Positions 17,394-25,869 of a DNA stretch of 64,000 nt are shown here, piece by piece. Numbering within the stretch: the stretch's first letter is position 1; each line of letters starts with the position of its first letter. The stretch is from Gimesia chilikensis (GTDB taxonomy: Bacteria; Planctomycetota; Planctomycetia; Planctomycetales; Planctomycetaceae): positions 124,001-188,000 of the forward strand of contig NZ_VTSR01000008.1 of NCBI RefSeq assembly GCF_008329715.1, read 5' to 3'. The translations under genes and the position numbers were made by a program. The notes under the pieces were generated by a model that worked only from the letters and a program-made list of their open reading frames with translations, was not told where the DNA came from and searched no databases.

Positions 17394-17751
17394 TGCTACC
17401 TGATAACCTCAATAAAGGGGAGTCAGAAATCAAGAATCTGCCAGCTGACACACTGGCCATCAGACCACTGCCAGTTCAGATTCCACACCGAGTAAACGGG
17501 CGAAATTGGGGGACAAATCCCTCCCCAGACAGCAGACTGCACATACTATAACTTCATCTAATCTATTGAAATCATATCCGAACCCGCATGCAAGGAAAAG
17601 GTCCTGAAGTTTGCAGCGCGAGCTTGAGATTTAGTGGCTGGTATATCTGGACCTGCCCAGCTAGAATCTGTTAGCATCTCTTATTGCTGAACCCAGACAA
17701 ACTCACATAAGTACACACAGCGTGGGTAGTTTTTTAACAGGAGAATTTTCC
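17394..17751. other. Divergent intergenic region, 358 bp
   Basis: This separates the FmdB-like gene (minus) from hpf (plus). I find no gene, no clear promoter pair and no sigma54 GG/GC element. The AGGAG ribosome binding site of hpf lies at its right end (17739-17743). Confidence 0.4.
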
Positions 17752-18126
17752 GTGCAAGTTGCGATTACTTGTCGTCATGGCAGCGTCTCAGATGGTCTGC
17801 GTGAATATATTACCGAAAAATCTGAGAAGTTACTGACTTACTTTGAGCGGGTAACTGCAATCCAGATCACAATCGACCAGGGCGAAAATCAGAACCGGGT
17901 CGAAATTCTCGTCGATGCAGAACATAAACACAATTTTGTTTCACATGCAGAAGGCGACGAAGTTAAACCCAACTTCCACGCTGCTTTGAGCAAGATGGAA
18001 CAACAGATCAAAAAATACAAACAGAAGATTCAGGATCACCGCCGCGATCTCCCCATGAATGAAATCGCTGAGAACGGAATGGCAGAGGCGGAAGCCGAGT
18101 CCGAAGAAGAAACCGAATCTGAATAA
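17752..18126 (+). CDS. hpf: Ribosome hibernation promoting factor, short HPF/RaiA type
   Basis: 124 residues from the GTG at 17752, which is preceded by AGGAG at 8 bases; a GTG at 17722 in frame lacks such a site. It begins QVAITCRHGSVSDGLREYI, the beta-alpha-beta start of the HPF/YfiA fold, and continues with KLLTYFERVTAIQITID and a basic helix (MEQQIKKYKQKIQDHRR). These proteins bind the 30S decoding region and inactivate or dimerise ribosomes in stationary phase. It lacks the long C-terminal dimerisation domain, so it is of the short type, with an acidic tail instead. The next gene is ptsN, the same order as in the rpoN-hpf-ptsN region of proteobacteria, although rpoN is absent here. Confidence 0.93.
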   Translation: MQVAITCRHGSVSDGLREYITEKSEKLLTYFERVTAIQITIDQGENQNRVEILVDAEHKHNFVSHAEGDEVKPNFHAALSKMEQQIKKYKQKIQDHRRDLPMNEIAENGMAEAEAESEEETESE

Positions 18127-18330
18127 TTTATTCCTCGCAGGCTGATTTTTGCTGAGGAATGAGACGAAACGTCTTACAATTGAATATCGTGTGAACAGCC
18201 TCTCCTGAGTGAAAGAATCCATTTCCGGAGCTGTCACAATTTAACAATCATGTCTTGCGTGCCATCCGTTCCCTTCGAGAAGGACGCAAACACCGACTTT
18301 TTTGCAGATGTAGTTAGAAGGAAAGAATAC

Positions 18331-18804
18331 ATGAAGTTAACAGACTTCGTGGTTTCGGAAGCGATCATTCCGGAATTGAATGTGACCACCAAAGAAGAAG
18401 CAATCCGCACCATGGTCGCCAGCCTGAAAAATGCAGGTAGCATTTCGGCTGATGACGAAGAAGGTATCGTATCGGCAATTCTCAAACGGGAAGAACTGGG
18501 ATCTACCGGAATTGGTAACGGCGTTGCAGTTCCCCACACCAAACATTCTTCTGTCGAAAACCTGACAGCAGCTGTCGCCCTCTCTTCAGACGGGGTCGAT
18601 TTTGCCAGCCTGGACGGCGAAGATGTTTATATTCTGTTTTTGCTGATCTCCCCCCTGGATCGTCCAGGAGATCACTTACGCGGTCTGGAGAATATTTCTC
18701 GCCACCTGCGGAATCAGAACTTCTGTAAGTTTCTCCGCCAGTCCAAGAACATCGAAGACATTGTTGAACTGCTCAATGAAGCGGACAGTAATCAACTGGA
18801 CTAA
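18331..18804 (+). CDS. ptsN: PTS IIA-like nitrogen-regulatory protein (EIIA-Ntr)
   Basis: 157 residues from the ATG at 18331, with GAAGGAAAG upstream; the frame is open to 18250, but the extra 27 residues do not fit the family. The PTS EIIA type-2 domain covers the whole protein. The phospho-acceptor is His69 in GVAVPHTKH, and [26 protein letters not shown] follows as in PtsN. In Ntr-type PTS chains this protein receives phosphate from an NPr/HPr and regulates transport, potassium or nitrogen systems by binding rather than importing sugar. Downstream HPr and EI genes complete the chain. No EIIB or EIIC is nearby, so a regulatory role is likely. Confidence 0.92.
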   Translation: MKLTDFVVSEAIIPELNVTTKEEAIRTMVASLKNAGSISADDEEGIVSAILKREELGSTGIGNGVAVPHTKHSSVENLTAAVALSSDGVDFASLDGEDVYILFLLISPLDRPGDHLRGLENISRHLRNQNFCKFLRQSKNIEDIVELLNEADSNQLD

Positions 18805-19023
18805 GCTGAGAGACCTGATTGTCAGGGATACCCCTGCTCAATTGAAACTGACACTTCCTGCTGAGTTGAGTTGATGACTGTCTGGGAGGAGTATACGCTT
18901 CGCTGTGCTCCTGATTGATCAAACTAACAGGAAAGGGGTAATTACGAAACCTCACTGAAAACAAAAGCCTTAAAGCGGTCCATGGCCTGTTTTCAGCCAG
19001 CTTCTGTAGTTATCAAAAGTGCC

Positions 19024-19326
19024 ATGCAAGAATCTGTTTGCCGTCAGATTGTCACCGTCAAAATGAAACAGGGTCTGCATTTGCGCCCGATTTCTGAAAT
19101 TGTCAGAATGACCCGTGACTATACTTGCGACTTTAAAATTTCCAATGGAGATCGGTCGGCCAATGCCCGGGAAGTCTATGACCTGCTGGAACTGCAGGCG
19201 CTCCCGGAAACCGAACTGGTTCTGGAAGCAGTCGGCGACGACGCCACGAAACTCATGGAAGAAATCGTTCAGTTTTTTGAATCAGGATACAAAAAATTTG
19301 AAGAAGTCTCTGATCTGTCTGACTAG
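19024..19326 (+). CDS. HPr-family phosphocarrier protein
   Basis: 100 residues from the ATG at 19024; an ATG at 18982 in frame would add 14 residues. His19 in GLHLRP is the EI-dependent phosphorylation site and Arg21 is kept. In Bacillus-type HPr the second site is Ser46 within a K-S-I-M segment; the aligned position here is Glu50 in NAREVYDL, so kinase control by HPrK at this site is excluded. The C-terminal helix (ATKLMEEIVQFFESGYKKF) is typical. It sits between ptsN and ptsI and presumably carries phosphate from EI to EIIA-Ntr, so it may be an NPr. There is no strong ribosome binding site before either start. Confidence 0.9.
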   Translation: MQESVCRQIVTVKMKQGLHLRPISEIVRMTRDYTCDFKISNGDRSANAREVYDLLELQALPETELVLEAVGDDATKLMEEIVQFFESGYKKFEEVSDLSD

Positions 19327-19401
19327 CCCCTGAACACACCAACCCGGTGGTTCATCACCGGTTGCCTGTCTGTTGAAAGCGCCATAGTAGGCCCTGATTG
19401 A

Positions 19402-21165
19402 ATGCTTGTAAAACGTGGAATTGCAGTTTCTCCGGGAGTAAATTTCGGTCCCGCCCTGATTCTGGGTGCGGAGGACTTTCGCATACCGCGGCAATTCGTC
19501 AGCGTCAATGTGATCGAAACCGAAATCGCTCGCCTGCGCTCTGCGCTCGATGCGGTCTGTGAAGAGATCGCCGTAAATGAAAGACTTGCCTCCGATAAAC
19601 TGGGGGAACAGTACGGTGCCATTTTCGCCGCACACCTGCAGATGGTCAGTTCTCCCCGACTGCGTGAAGAGATCGAGACTCTGATCCGGGATAAATGCTA
19701 TTCACCCGAGCACGCTTCCAGTCGCGTCTTCAGACGTTACACCAAGCTGGTACAGCACCTGGGTGACAATTACCTGGCGGAACGCGCCAGCGATATCATC
19801 GATCTGGAAAAGCGGCTGCTGAAACAGCTGCTCGGCGAAAAACGCGAAGAATTATCCAACCTGACAACGCCCATCGTCGTCCTCGCCAATAACCTGACCC
19901 CCAGCGAAACTGCGGGGCTGGCCAAGGAATATGTGCTCGGCTTTGCTACCGAAGTCGGAGGTCGCACCAGCCATACCTCGATTCTGGCAGGAGCCCTGGA
20001 AATTCCAGCCGTCGTCGGTCTGGGAGAATTTCTCTCCGATGTCTCAGGCGGTGACATGGTCATTGTTGACGGCAACAACGGCGAAATCATCATTGACCCC
20101 GATGAAGAGACGCTGGCCCGATACAAGGATACCGGCGAACGTCAGCGATCGATGGCAGCCCGACTGGCATCGCGGCGTAAAATTCGCTCGGAAACCAAAG
20201 ATGGGACCCGGATTCACGTCATGGGGAACATTGAATTCCCTAATGAGGTTGAACACTGTGCCGAACGCGGTGCAGACGGGATCGGCCTCTACCGAACCGA
20301 ATTCCTTTACTTGCAGTCCAATACCGAGCCTACCGAAGAAATTCACTACGACGCCTACTGTCGCGTCGTCCAGGCTGCTCAGAACCGCCCGATTGTGATC
20401 CGAACCCTCGACCTGGGTGCAGACAAGATTCCTCGTGGCTATCGCCACCTGGCCAAAGAGGGTATGAACCCGGCTCTGGGGCTCCGCAGTGTCCGTCTCA
20501 GTCTACGGGACCTGCCACTCTTCAAAACCCAGCTCCGGGCGATCTTCCGGGCAGCCGTACACGGGGACGTCCGCATCATGTTTCCCCTCATCTCGACTCT
20601 GCTCGAATGGCGGCAGGCCAAGATGATTGTCGGCGACGTTCTGGAAGATCTCGAAGAACGGGGTGTGGATTTCAATCCCAATATTCCGATAGGAATGATG
20701 GTAGAAGTCCCGGCAGCTGCCCTGCTGGCAGAAGAATTTGCCGAAGAAGTTGACTTTTTCTCCATTGGGACAAACGACTTAATTCAGTATACTCTGGCAG
20801 TGGATCGGTCTGATCCCGCCGTTTCGTCGCTCTACAACTCTGCTGATCCTTCGATTTTAAGGCTCATCAAAATGGTGGTAGAAGCGGCCCGTAAAAAAAA
20901 CATACCGGTTACCGTCTGTGGGCAGATGAGCTCCGACCTGAAATCGATCCCGCTGCTGGCAGGCTTGGGGATTCGACAGATCAGTGCCACACCACTGGCG
21001 ATTCCGGAAGTAAAAGAAGTAATCAGACATCTGACAATCGCCCGGGCCGAGGAAATCGCAGCACATGCAATGACCATCGACGTGGCCCGCGACGTTGAAA
21101 GTTATTTAAGAGGAGAATTGTACAAAATCTGTCCTGACCTGTTTGATGAAGAGCTTCCTTTGTAA
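19402..21165 (+). CDS. ptsI: Phosphoenolpyruvate-protein phosphotransferase (enzyme I)
   Basis: 587 residues, close to standard EI length and without the GAF domain of PtsP. It takes phosphate from PEP and passes it to HPr in the cytoplasm. Visible elements are the N-terminal [18 protein letters not shown], the active His191 in [12 protein letters not shown], the PEP-binding TEFLYL block near 299, the metal/PEP site [14 protein letters not shown] near 433, [18 protein letters not shown] near 452, and the catalytic Cys506 in CGQM. The canonical CGEM is altered to CGQM. It lies 75 bases after the HPr gene on the same strand. Together with hpf and ptsN this is a regulatory PTS gene set; no sugar permease is present in the window. 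Confidence 0.95.
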   Translation: MLVKRGIAVSPGVNFGPALILGAEDFRIPRQFVSVNVIETEIARLRSALDAVCEEIAVNERLASDKLGEQYGAIFAAHLQMVSSPRLREEIETLIRDKCYSPEHASSRVFRRYTKLVQHLGDNYLAERASDIIDLEKRLLKQLLGEKREELSNLTTPIVVLANNLTPSETAGLAKEYVLGFATEVGGRTSHTSILAGALEIPAVVGLGEFLSDVSGGDMVIVDGNNGEIIIDPDEETLARYKDTGERQRSMAARLASRRKIRSETKDGTRIHVMGNIEFPNEVEHCAERGADGIGLYRTEFLYLQSNTEPTEEIHYDAYCRVVQAAQNRPIVIRTLDLGADKIPRGYRHLAKEGMNPALGLRSVRLSLRDLPLFKTQLRAIFRAAVHGDVRIMFPLISTLLEWRQAKMIVGDVLEDLEERGVDFNPNIPIGMMVEVPAAALLAEEFAEEVDFFSIGTNDLIQYTLAVDRSDPAVSSLYNSADPSILRLIKMVVEAARKKNIPVTVCGQMSSDLKSIPLLAGLGIRQISATPLAIPEVKEVIRHLTIARAEEIAAHAMTIDVARDVESYLRGELYKICPDLFDEELPL

Positions 21166-22023
21166 GCGCTCAACTCAAAGCAGACGCTTCTGAAAAGCAC
21201 CAGGGCAACATTAACTGCAGGATCAGGTGAAAACTCACCCGCCTGCAACCTCGATTTTTACGTTTACATTTTGCAGCGGACTCGAACTGTTTTTCAAAAA
21301 TCGGTTCGCTGCCATCCACTGCACCTCGGTGGTGCGTGGGTTGAGTATGAACCAGATTCAATCAAGACGAAATGCATGATACAGTCATTTCTCAAACCGA
21401 AAGCATTTACGTGTGATTCAGACTGAATGCAGGTTCCCGACACAGTGCTGGCTCTTCCCGAGCAGCCTGTCAGAGTTCCTGCGAACCGTCCTCTCGCACC
21501 AGTGACAGCAGTATGAACTACCCCCCTGATCCTTCAGAACAGATCATTTTGAAGACGGCTCAAGCCGCCTTACGGGGATATGCTGCCGCTTGCACATCAC
21601 GCTTTCAAAGTCCACAGGCAGTTCCTGCCGCCTCTGTAACGACCTCTAACCCGCTGCGGTCCTCCGCCCGTACAACAGACCACAATGCGTTCTGTGTGCC
21701 ACGCGCTACTCCGACTGTCAGCCACACCAGAGCAGTTACAGCATCCTCAGGAACGACCCCGCCCGTCGACAATGTTCGGGAAATGATTCGACTCACCAGT
21801 CGCCCCCACCAGAATCTCTCCAAGCCGCTTCGTCACGGTCGATCGACCAGCGATAAATCGGCTTACTTCAGGAGAATCGCCCGCCCGGAGACTTATGTGC
21901 TCCCGCAAGGGCAACTGACTGGCTGCTCCACTACAAGAGACTGTTCTCGACGTGGAAAGTCCGTCTCCACAGCGACTGCTGAGGAATACTGCATTCGTCG
22001 TGTTCCACGACAAAGGGTATTCC
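21166..22023. other. 858-bp gene-free region before the RNase E/G gene
   Basis: The region holds the candidate ptsI terminator and then a second clear hairpin at 21316-21339 (CCAC-T-GCACC, loop TCGGT, GGTGCGTGG; nine base pairs with one bulged T). The plus frame at 21513-22046 is open for 177 codons, but it is low-complexity, Ser/Thr/Pro/Arg-rich, resembles nothing known and overlaps the RNase gene start, so I do not call it. A long structured 5' leader for the RNase gene is a reasonable reading, since E. coli rne has an autoregulatory leader of about 360 bases. Confidence 0.45.
21216..21259 (+). terminator. Two-part hairpin and T run after ptsI
   Basis: TGCAGG (21216-21221) pairs with CCTGCA (21242-21247). 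Inside it GGTGA (21226-21230) pairs with TCACC (21235-21239) around AAAC. A five-T run follows at 21255-21259, about 8 bases after the stem, so termination is plausible but not textbook. It starts 51 bases after the ptsI stop. Confidence 0.4.
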
Positions 22024-23580
22024 ATGAAAAAGGAAATGCTGATTAATGTCCTCCAGCCGGAGGAAAGTCGAATCGCCATCGTTGAAGATGGTGTCCTCGA
22101 AGAACTGTATGTCGAGCGCAACAGCCTCGAAAACCTGGTAGGAAATATCTACAAGGGTAAAGTCGTCAATATCGAGCCCAGTATTCAGGCCGCATTTGTC
22201 GATTTCGGCGTTGGACGCAATGGCTTCCTGCATGTCAGTGATCTCGAATACCAGTACTACAAACACATCACTGAAAACGGTGAGAACAAAGCAGCACGGG
22301 GTAGAAACTCCAAAGGCCGCCGTATCAATGAACGCAGCGTCGCCAACAAACCACCGATCCAGGAAATCCTGAAACGCGGCAGCGAAGTGCTGGTCCAGGT
22401 AATCAAGGAAGGGATCGGCAACAAAGGCCCCACGCTTTCTACCTACATCAGTATTCCCGGCCGTTACCTGGTCATCATGCCCGGACTGCAGCGGGTCGGC
22501 ATCAGCCGCAAAATCACCGATGAAGACGTGAGAAAACAGCTGCGCTCCATCCTGACACAACTGGCACCTCCTCCGGGACTGGGTTTTATTGTCCGCACCG
22601 CAGGCATTGATCGCTCTGCTGAAGATCTGCAACGCGACCTGAATTACCTGCTCCGTCTCTGGGGAACCATCGTCGGGCGCATCAAGAAACTACCGGCGCC
22701 TGTCGAAATCTACTCCGAGTCCGACATGATGATTCGCACGATTCGCGACATCTATAACAGCGAAATCGACACGCTCTATATCGACGAACCCACGGCCTAC
22801 CAGCGGGCTCGCGACTTCATGAAAGTCGTCCTGCCCAAACACGTCAATCGCATCAAGCACTACACCGGCAGTGATCCGATTTTCTATAACAGCAATCTGG
22901 ATGATGAAATCTGCAGCATCCAGAACCGGCACGTGCCCATGAAAGGTGGCGGCTCAATCGTAATCGACCAGACTGAAGCCCTGGTCGCGATCGACGTCAA
23001 CAGTGGTAACTACCGGGCTGATGACAATGCTGAAAAAACAGCTTTCAAAGTCAACATGAAGGCCGCTGAAGAAATCAGCCGCCAGATTCGTCTGCGGGAC
23101 CTCGGCGGAGTAATCGTAATCGATTTCATCGACATGCGTGAAGAAAAGCACCGTCGGTCCGTCGAACGTCGACTGCGCGATCTGGTCAAACGGGACCGTG
23201 CCCGTACTAAAGTGCTCCGCATCAGTCCCTTCGGTCTGATTGAAATGACCCGCCAGAGAATTCGGCCCTCGCTCCGTAGAAGCATGTACGAAGACTGTCC
23301 CTCCTGTCGAGGAACGGGCCAGGTCAAAACAGCCGAAAGTATGGCCATCGAAGTCATGCGGACCCTGATGACCACGGTCTACAAGAAAAACATTTCGCGG
23401 CTGGTACTGAATGTACATGAAAACGTGGCTAATTATCTGAATAATAAACGCCGCAAGGATATCAACAGCCTCGAAGAGTCATCGAACACCGTCATCGCAA
23501 TTAACGCACGTACAGATGTAGAGCCAGAACATCTCACCGCACGTTGTTACGACGATATTGGAAATGAAGTGAATTTCTAG
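22024..23580 (+). CDS. Ribonuclease E/G family endoribonuclease
   Basis: 518 residues from the ATG at 22024; a GTG at 21952 is in frame but adds a non-family extension. Domains: an S1 RNA-binding domain (about 38-130, with VGNIYKGKVVNIEPSIQAAF) and an RNase E/G catalytic domain. The metal-binding aspartates are Asp324 in AIDVNSG and Asp367 in VIDFIDM. The zinc-link motif CPSC (425-428), which joins two subunits in RNase E, is present, followed by GTG. There is no long C-terminal scaffold like that of E. coli RNase E, so it is compact like RNase G. It cleaves AU-rich single-stranded RNA in mRNA decay and rRNA processing. rplU lies downstream, an order also found in other bacteria (rng or rne near rplU-rpmA). 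Confidence 0.93.
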   Translation: MKKEMLINVLQPEESRIAIVEDGVLEELYVERNSLENLVGNIYKGKVVNIEPSIQAAFVDFGVGRNGFLHVSDLEYQYYKHITENGENKAARGRNSKGRRINERSVANKPPIQEILKRGSEVLVQVIKEGIGNKGPTLSTYISIPGRYLVIMPGLQRVGISRKITDEDVRKQLRSILTQLAPPPGLGFIVRTAGIDRSAEDLQRDLNYLLRLWGTIVGRIKKLPAPVEIYSESDMMIRTIRDIYNSEIDTLYIDEPTAYQRARDFMKVVLPKHVNRIKHYTGSDPIFYNSNLDDEICSIQNRHVPMKGGGSIVIDQTEALVAIDVNSGNYRADDNAEKTAFKVNMKAAEEISRQIRLRDLGGVIVIDFIDMREEKHRRSVERRLRDLVKRDRARTKVLRISPFGLIEMTRQRIRPSLRRSMYEDCPSCRGTGQVKTAESMAIEVMRTLMTTVYKKNISRLVLNVHENVANYLNNKRRKDINSLEESSNTVIAINARTDVEPEHLTARCYDDIGNEVNF

Positions 23581-23710
23581 TCGCTTCTGACTCGAAATTT
23601 CAAAAGTGACTCTTTACAATGCCCTGCTCGCTATGCGTATGAGAGGTACGGATTCCGCGCAGGGCCTGGCTGGCTGATTGAATAAACACACTCTCGCAGC
23701 TGTGTTTAAC

Positions 23711-23716
23711 TATATA
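23711..23716 (+). promoter_or_regulatory. Possible -10 element upstream of rplU
   Basis: A perfect TATAAT lies about 114 bases before the rplU start. The -35 region at normal spacing is weak (around ACACTC at 23688-23693), so this is tentative. Confidence 0.25.
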
Positions 23717-23829
23717 ATATCATTAGCGTTGCGCTTTTGATTCTGAATACAGATCGGATTCCATTTGCTTCATAAATCCGACTTCAGCAATTATTTGATC
23801 CAAGTGATAAGAAAAAAGAAGGTTTGAGG

Positions 23830-24201
23830 ATGTTTGTAGTAATCGAAGATGGCAGCCATCAATATACGATTCAGGAAGGCGATACCCTGACAATCGACTA
23901 CCGTGCTACAGCAACAGAAGGCGATTCCATCACTTTTGAAAGCGTGCTGCTCGCCAATGGTGGCGGTGCCAGCTCGATCGGCACCCCGGCTATCGAAGGT
24001 GCATCGGTCGAAGCCGAAGTCGTAAACCCAGAGGTCAAAGGCGAGAAACTCGAAATTCAGAAGTTCCGTCGCCGCAAGAACTCTCGTCGCCATACGGGTC
24101 ACCGCCAGAAATACACCACAGTTCGCATCAAATCGATCACAGTGCCTGGCCTGGAAATTGTGGAAGCAAAAGAAACAGAACCTGCTGCCACTGAAGCCTG
24201 A
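23830..24201 (+). CDS. rplU: Large ribosomal subunit protein bL21
   Basis: 123 residues from the ATG at 23830; a TTG two codons earlier is possible. It begins MFVVIEDGSHQYTIQEGD, the typical L21 start, and continues with VLLANGGG, a basic FRRRKNSRRHTGHRQKYTTVRIKSI block that contacts 23S rRNA, and an acidic C-terminal extension (EAKETEPAATEA) beyond the usual 103 or so residues. In most bacteria rpmA (bL27) follows directly, but here the next gene is lpxB, after a clear terminator, so bL27 must be encoded elsewhere. The RNase E/G gene lies 249 bases upstream. Confidence 0.95.
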   Translation: MFVVIEDGSHQYTIQEGDTLTIDYRATATEGDSITFESVLLANGGGASSIGTPAIEGASVEAEVVNPEVKGEKLEIQKFRRRKNSRRHTGHRQKYTTVRIKSITVPGLEIVEAKETEPAATEA

Positions 24202-24260
24202 TTCAAACTGACGCGTGCCCCACGCTGTCATTTGATGCGCACAGTATAAAATCCACTCTC

Positions 24261-24287
24261 AGCCCCCTGAGTTAATCTCAGGGGGCT
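24261..24287 (+). terminator. Rho-independent-type terminator after rplU
   Basis: A perfect 11-base-pair inverted repeat (AGCCCCCTGAG with CTCAGGGGGCT) around the loop TTAAT, followed by GTTTGCATTT. It starts 59 bases after the rplU stop; the T tract is short. Confidence 0.75.
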
Positions 24288-24457
24288 GTTTGCATTTGAA
24301 CGCATCTCCAGCCTCCCCTGCCTGCAAATCGACCTTGACCCAAAACCGTTATTTGACTTAACGTTATGCGACTTTTGAGACGTCCGGCTATAAGACCGGG
24401 CAGTTCAGATATTCGGACGGACCGCAGACCGCATCCCAGGCAGGTAAGGATACTTCG

Positions 24458-25627
24458 ATGCATCTCTTTTTTTCAGTAGGCGAACCCAGCGGAGATCAGC
24501 ACACGGCTCACCTGATCGAAGAAATTCGCACCCGCCGCCCCGACGCTCGTTTCTCTGCCTTCGGTGGGCCAGAGATGCAGGCTGCCGGCTGTCACCTTGA
24601 AGTTCGGCTGACCGATTATGCCGTCATGGGTATTCTCAACGTTCTGCCTCTGATTTTTAAATTCATTCAGCTGATCCGGCAAGTCGGCGCCTACCTCGAA
24701 CAGGAGCGCCCCGACGCCGTGATCCTTGTGGATTTCCCTGGATTCAACTGGTGGGTTGCGAAAAAAGCCAAAGCCCTGGGTATTCCGGTTTTCTATTACC
24801 TGCCCCCTCAACTCTGGGCCTGGGCCCCGTGGCGCATTCGCCGGGTCCGTAAAAATGTGGATTACATCCTCTCCGGACTCCAGTTTGAAAAACAATGGTA
24901 TGAATCGCGAGGAATCAACGTCGATTACATCGGGCATCCCTTCTTTGATGAAGTGGTTTCCCGGAAGCTGCAGCAGGATACCCTTACCGAGTTGAAACAG
25001 TCCGCGCCGCAGATTGTAGGTGTACTCCCCGGTTCCCGCACAAATGAGGTCACGCGCAACTTCCCTGTGATGCTACATACGATTCGTCGGCTCTCTCAAC
25101 AATTTCCCGACGCCATCTTTCCGATTGCCTGCTACCGGGAAGCACACCTTGAGCTGTGTCAGAATTTTATTCGCGAACAACAGGCTGAAGATTTACCGCT
25201 CAAACCCTATCTCAAGCAGACACCGGAAATCATCGAAGCCGCTGACTGCTGCCTGATGGTCTCCGGCTCGGTCAGCCTGGAAATGCTGGCCCGCAAAACG
25301 CCAGCCGTTGTGCTGTATCGCAGCCACTGGGGCATGTATTTCCTGGGACAACTGCTGATCACCTGCAAATACATGTCACTCCCCAACCTGATTGCAGGAC
25401 GGGAAATCATGCCGGAATTCCCCTCTGTCGGAAATCCGAACAAAGTCGTAACGCAAATGTCGACGATCCTGGCCGAGTGGCTCAGCAGCCCCCTGGCCCT
25501 GGAACGGGCCCGGTCAGAGCTCACATCGCTGTATAACGAGACCGTCATACCCGGTGCCTCCGCACATGCAGCAGAAGCCATCTTGAGCCATACCGGAGCC
25601 CAGCTCAGCTCTAAAGCGGCCGCCTGA
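24458..25627 (+). CDS. lpxB: Lipid-A-disaccharide synthase
   Basis: 389 residues, the standard length. LpxB (GT19) joins UDP-2,3-diacylglucosamine and lipid X to form the lipid A disaccharide at the inner membrane. The start HLFFSVGEPSGDQHTAHLI is the family signature, with FGGPEMQAAG, LVDFPGFNWWVAKKAKALG, YYLPPQLWAWAPWRIRRVRK (the hydrophobic membrane-associating and UDP-sugar region), VGVLPGSRTNEV and SGSVSLEMLARKTPAVVLYR following in order. It is alone, with no lpxA, lpxD or fabZ beside it, between rplU and an oxidoreductase gene. Its presence supports an outer membrane with lipid A, which is known for several planctomycetes. Confidence 0.95.
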   Translation: MHLFFSVGEPSGDQHTAHLIEEIRTRRPDARFSAFGGPEMQAAGCHLEVRLTDYAVMGILNVLPLIFKFIQLIRQVGAYLEQERPDAVILVDFPGFNWWVAKKAKALGIPVFYYLPPQLWAWAPWRIRRVRKNVDYILSGLQFEKQWYESRGINVDYIGHPFFDEVVSRKLQQDTLTELKQSAPQIVGVLPGSRTNEVTRNFPVMLHTIRRLSQQFPDAIFPIACYREAHLELCQNFIREQQAEDLPLKPYLKQTPEIIEAADCCLMVSGSVSLEMLARKTPAVVLYRSHWGMYFLGQLLITCKYMSLPNLIAGREIMPEFPSVGNPNKVVTQMSTILAEWLSSPLALERARSELTSLYNETVIPGASAHAAEAILSHTGAQLSSKAAA

Positions 25628-25869
25628 TATACACATAAACACACCATGGTATTCAATTCGTGTTAAATCGGGCACAAAACGACAATTTTCCAATGAGAAT
25701 CTGGGGAACCTCCAATTGTTTGTTTTGTGTGAATGGTCCTCCTGAAAACTGCTCGTTAGAATCGGCGGATACGTCGTAACAGACCATTGCCGGGTGAAAT
25801 CAGCCCCGGATGGCTGAAATGATCACAATCTGTAAAATGCATCTTGGACTATCGGGACTACTTAAACTA

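Noticed and set aside
21513-22046. 177-codon open plus-strand frame upstream of the RNase E/G gene
   Set aside because: It overlaps the RNase start, is low in complexity and rich in Ser, Thr, Pro and Arg, has no family resemblance and no ribosome binding site of note. Better explained as leader.
23621-23665. GCCCTGC and GCAGGGC inverted repeat after the RNase E/G gene
   Set aside because: The arms are 31 bases apart with no T run, so it is not convincing as a terminator.
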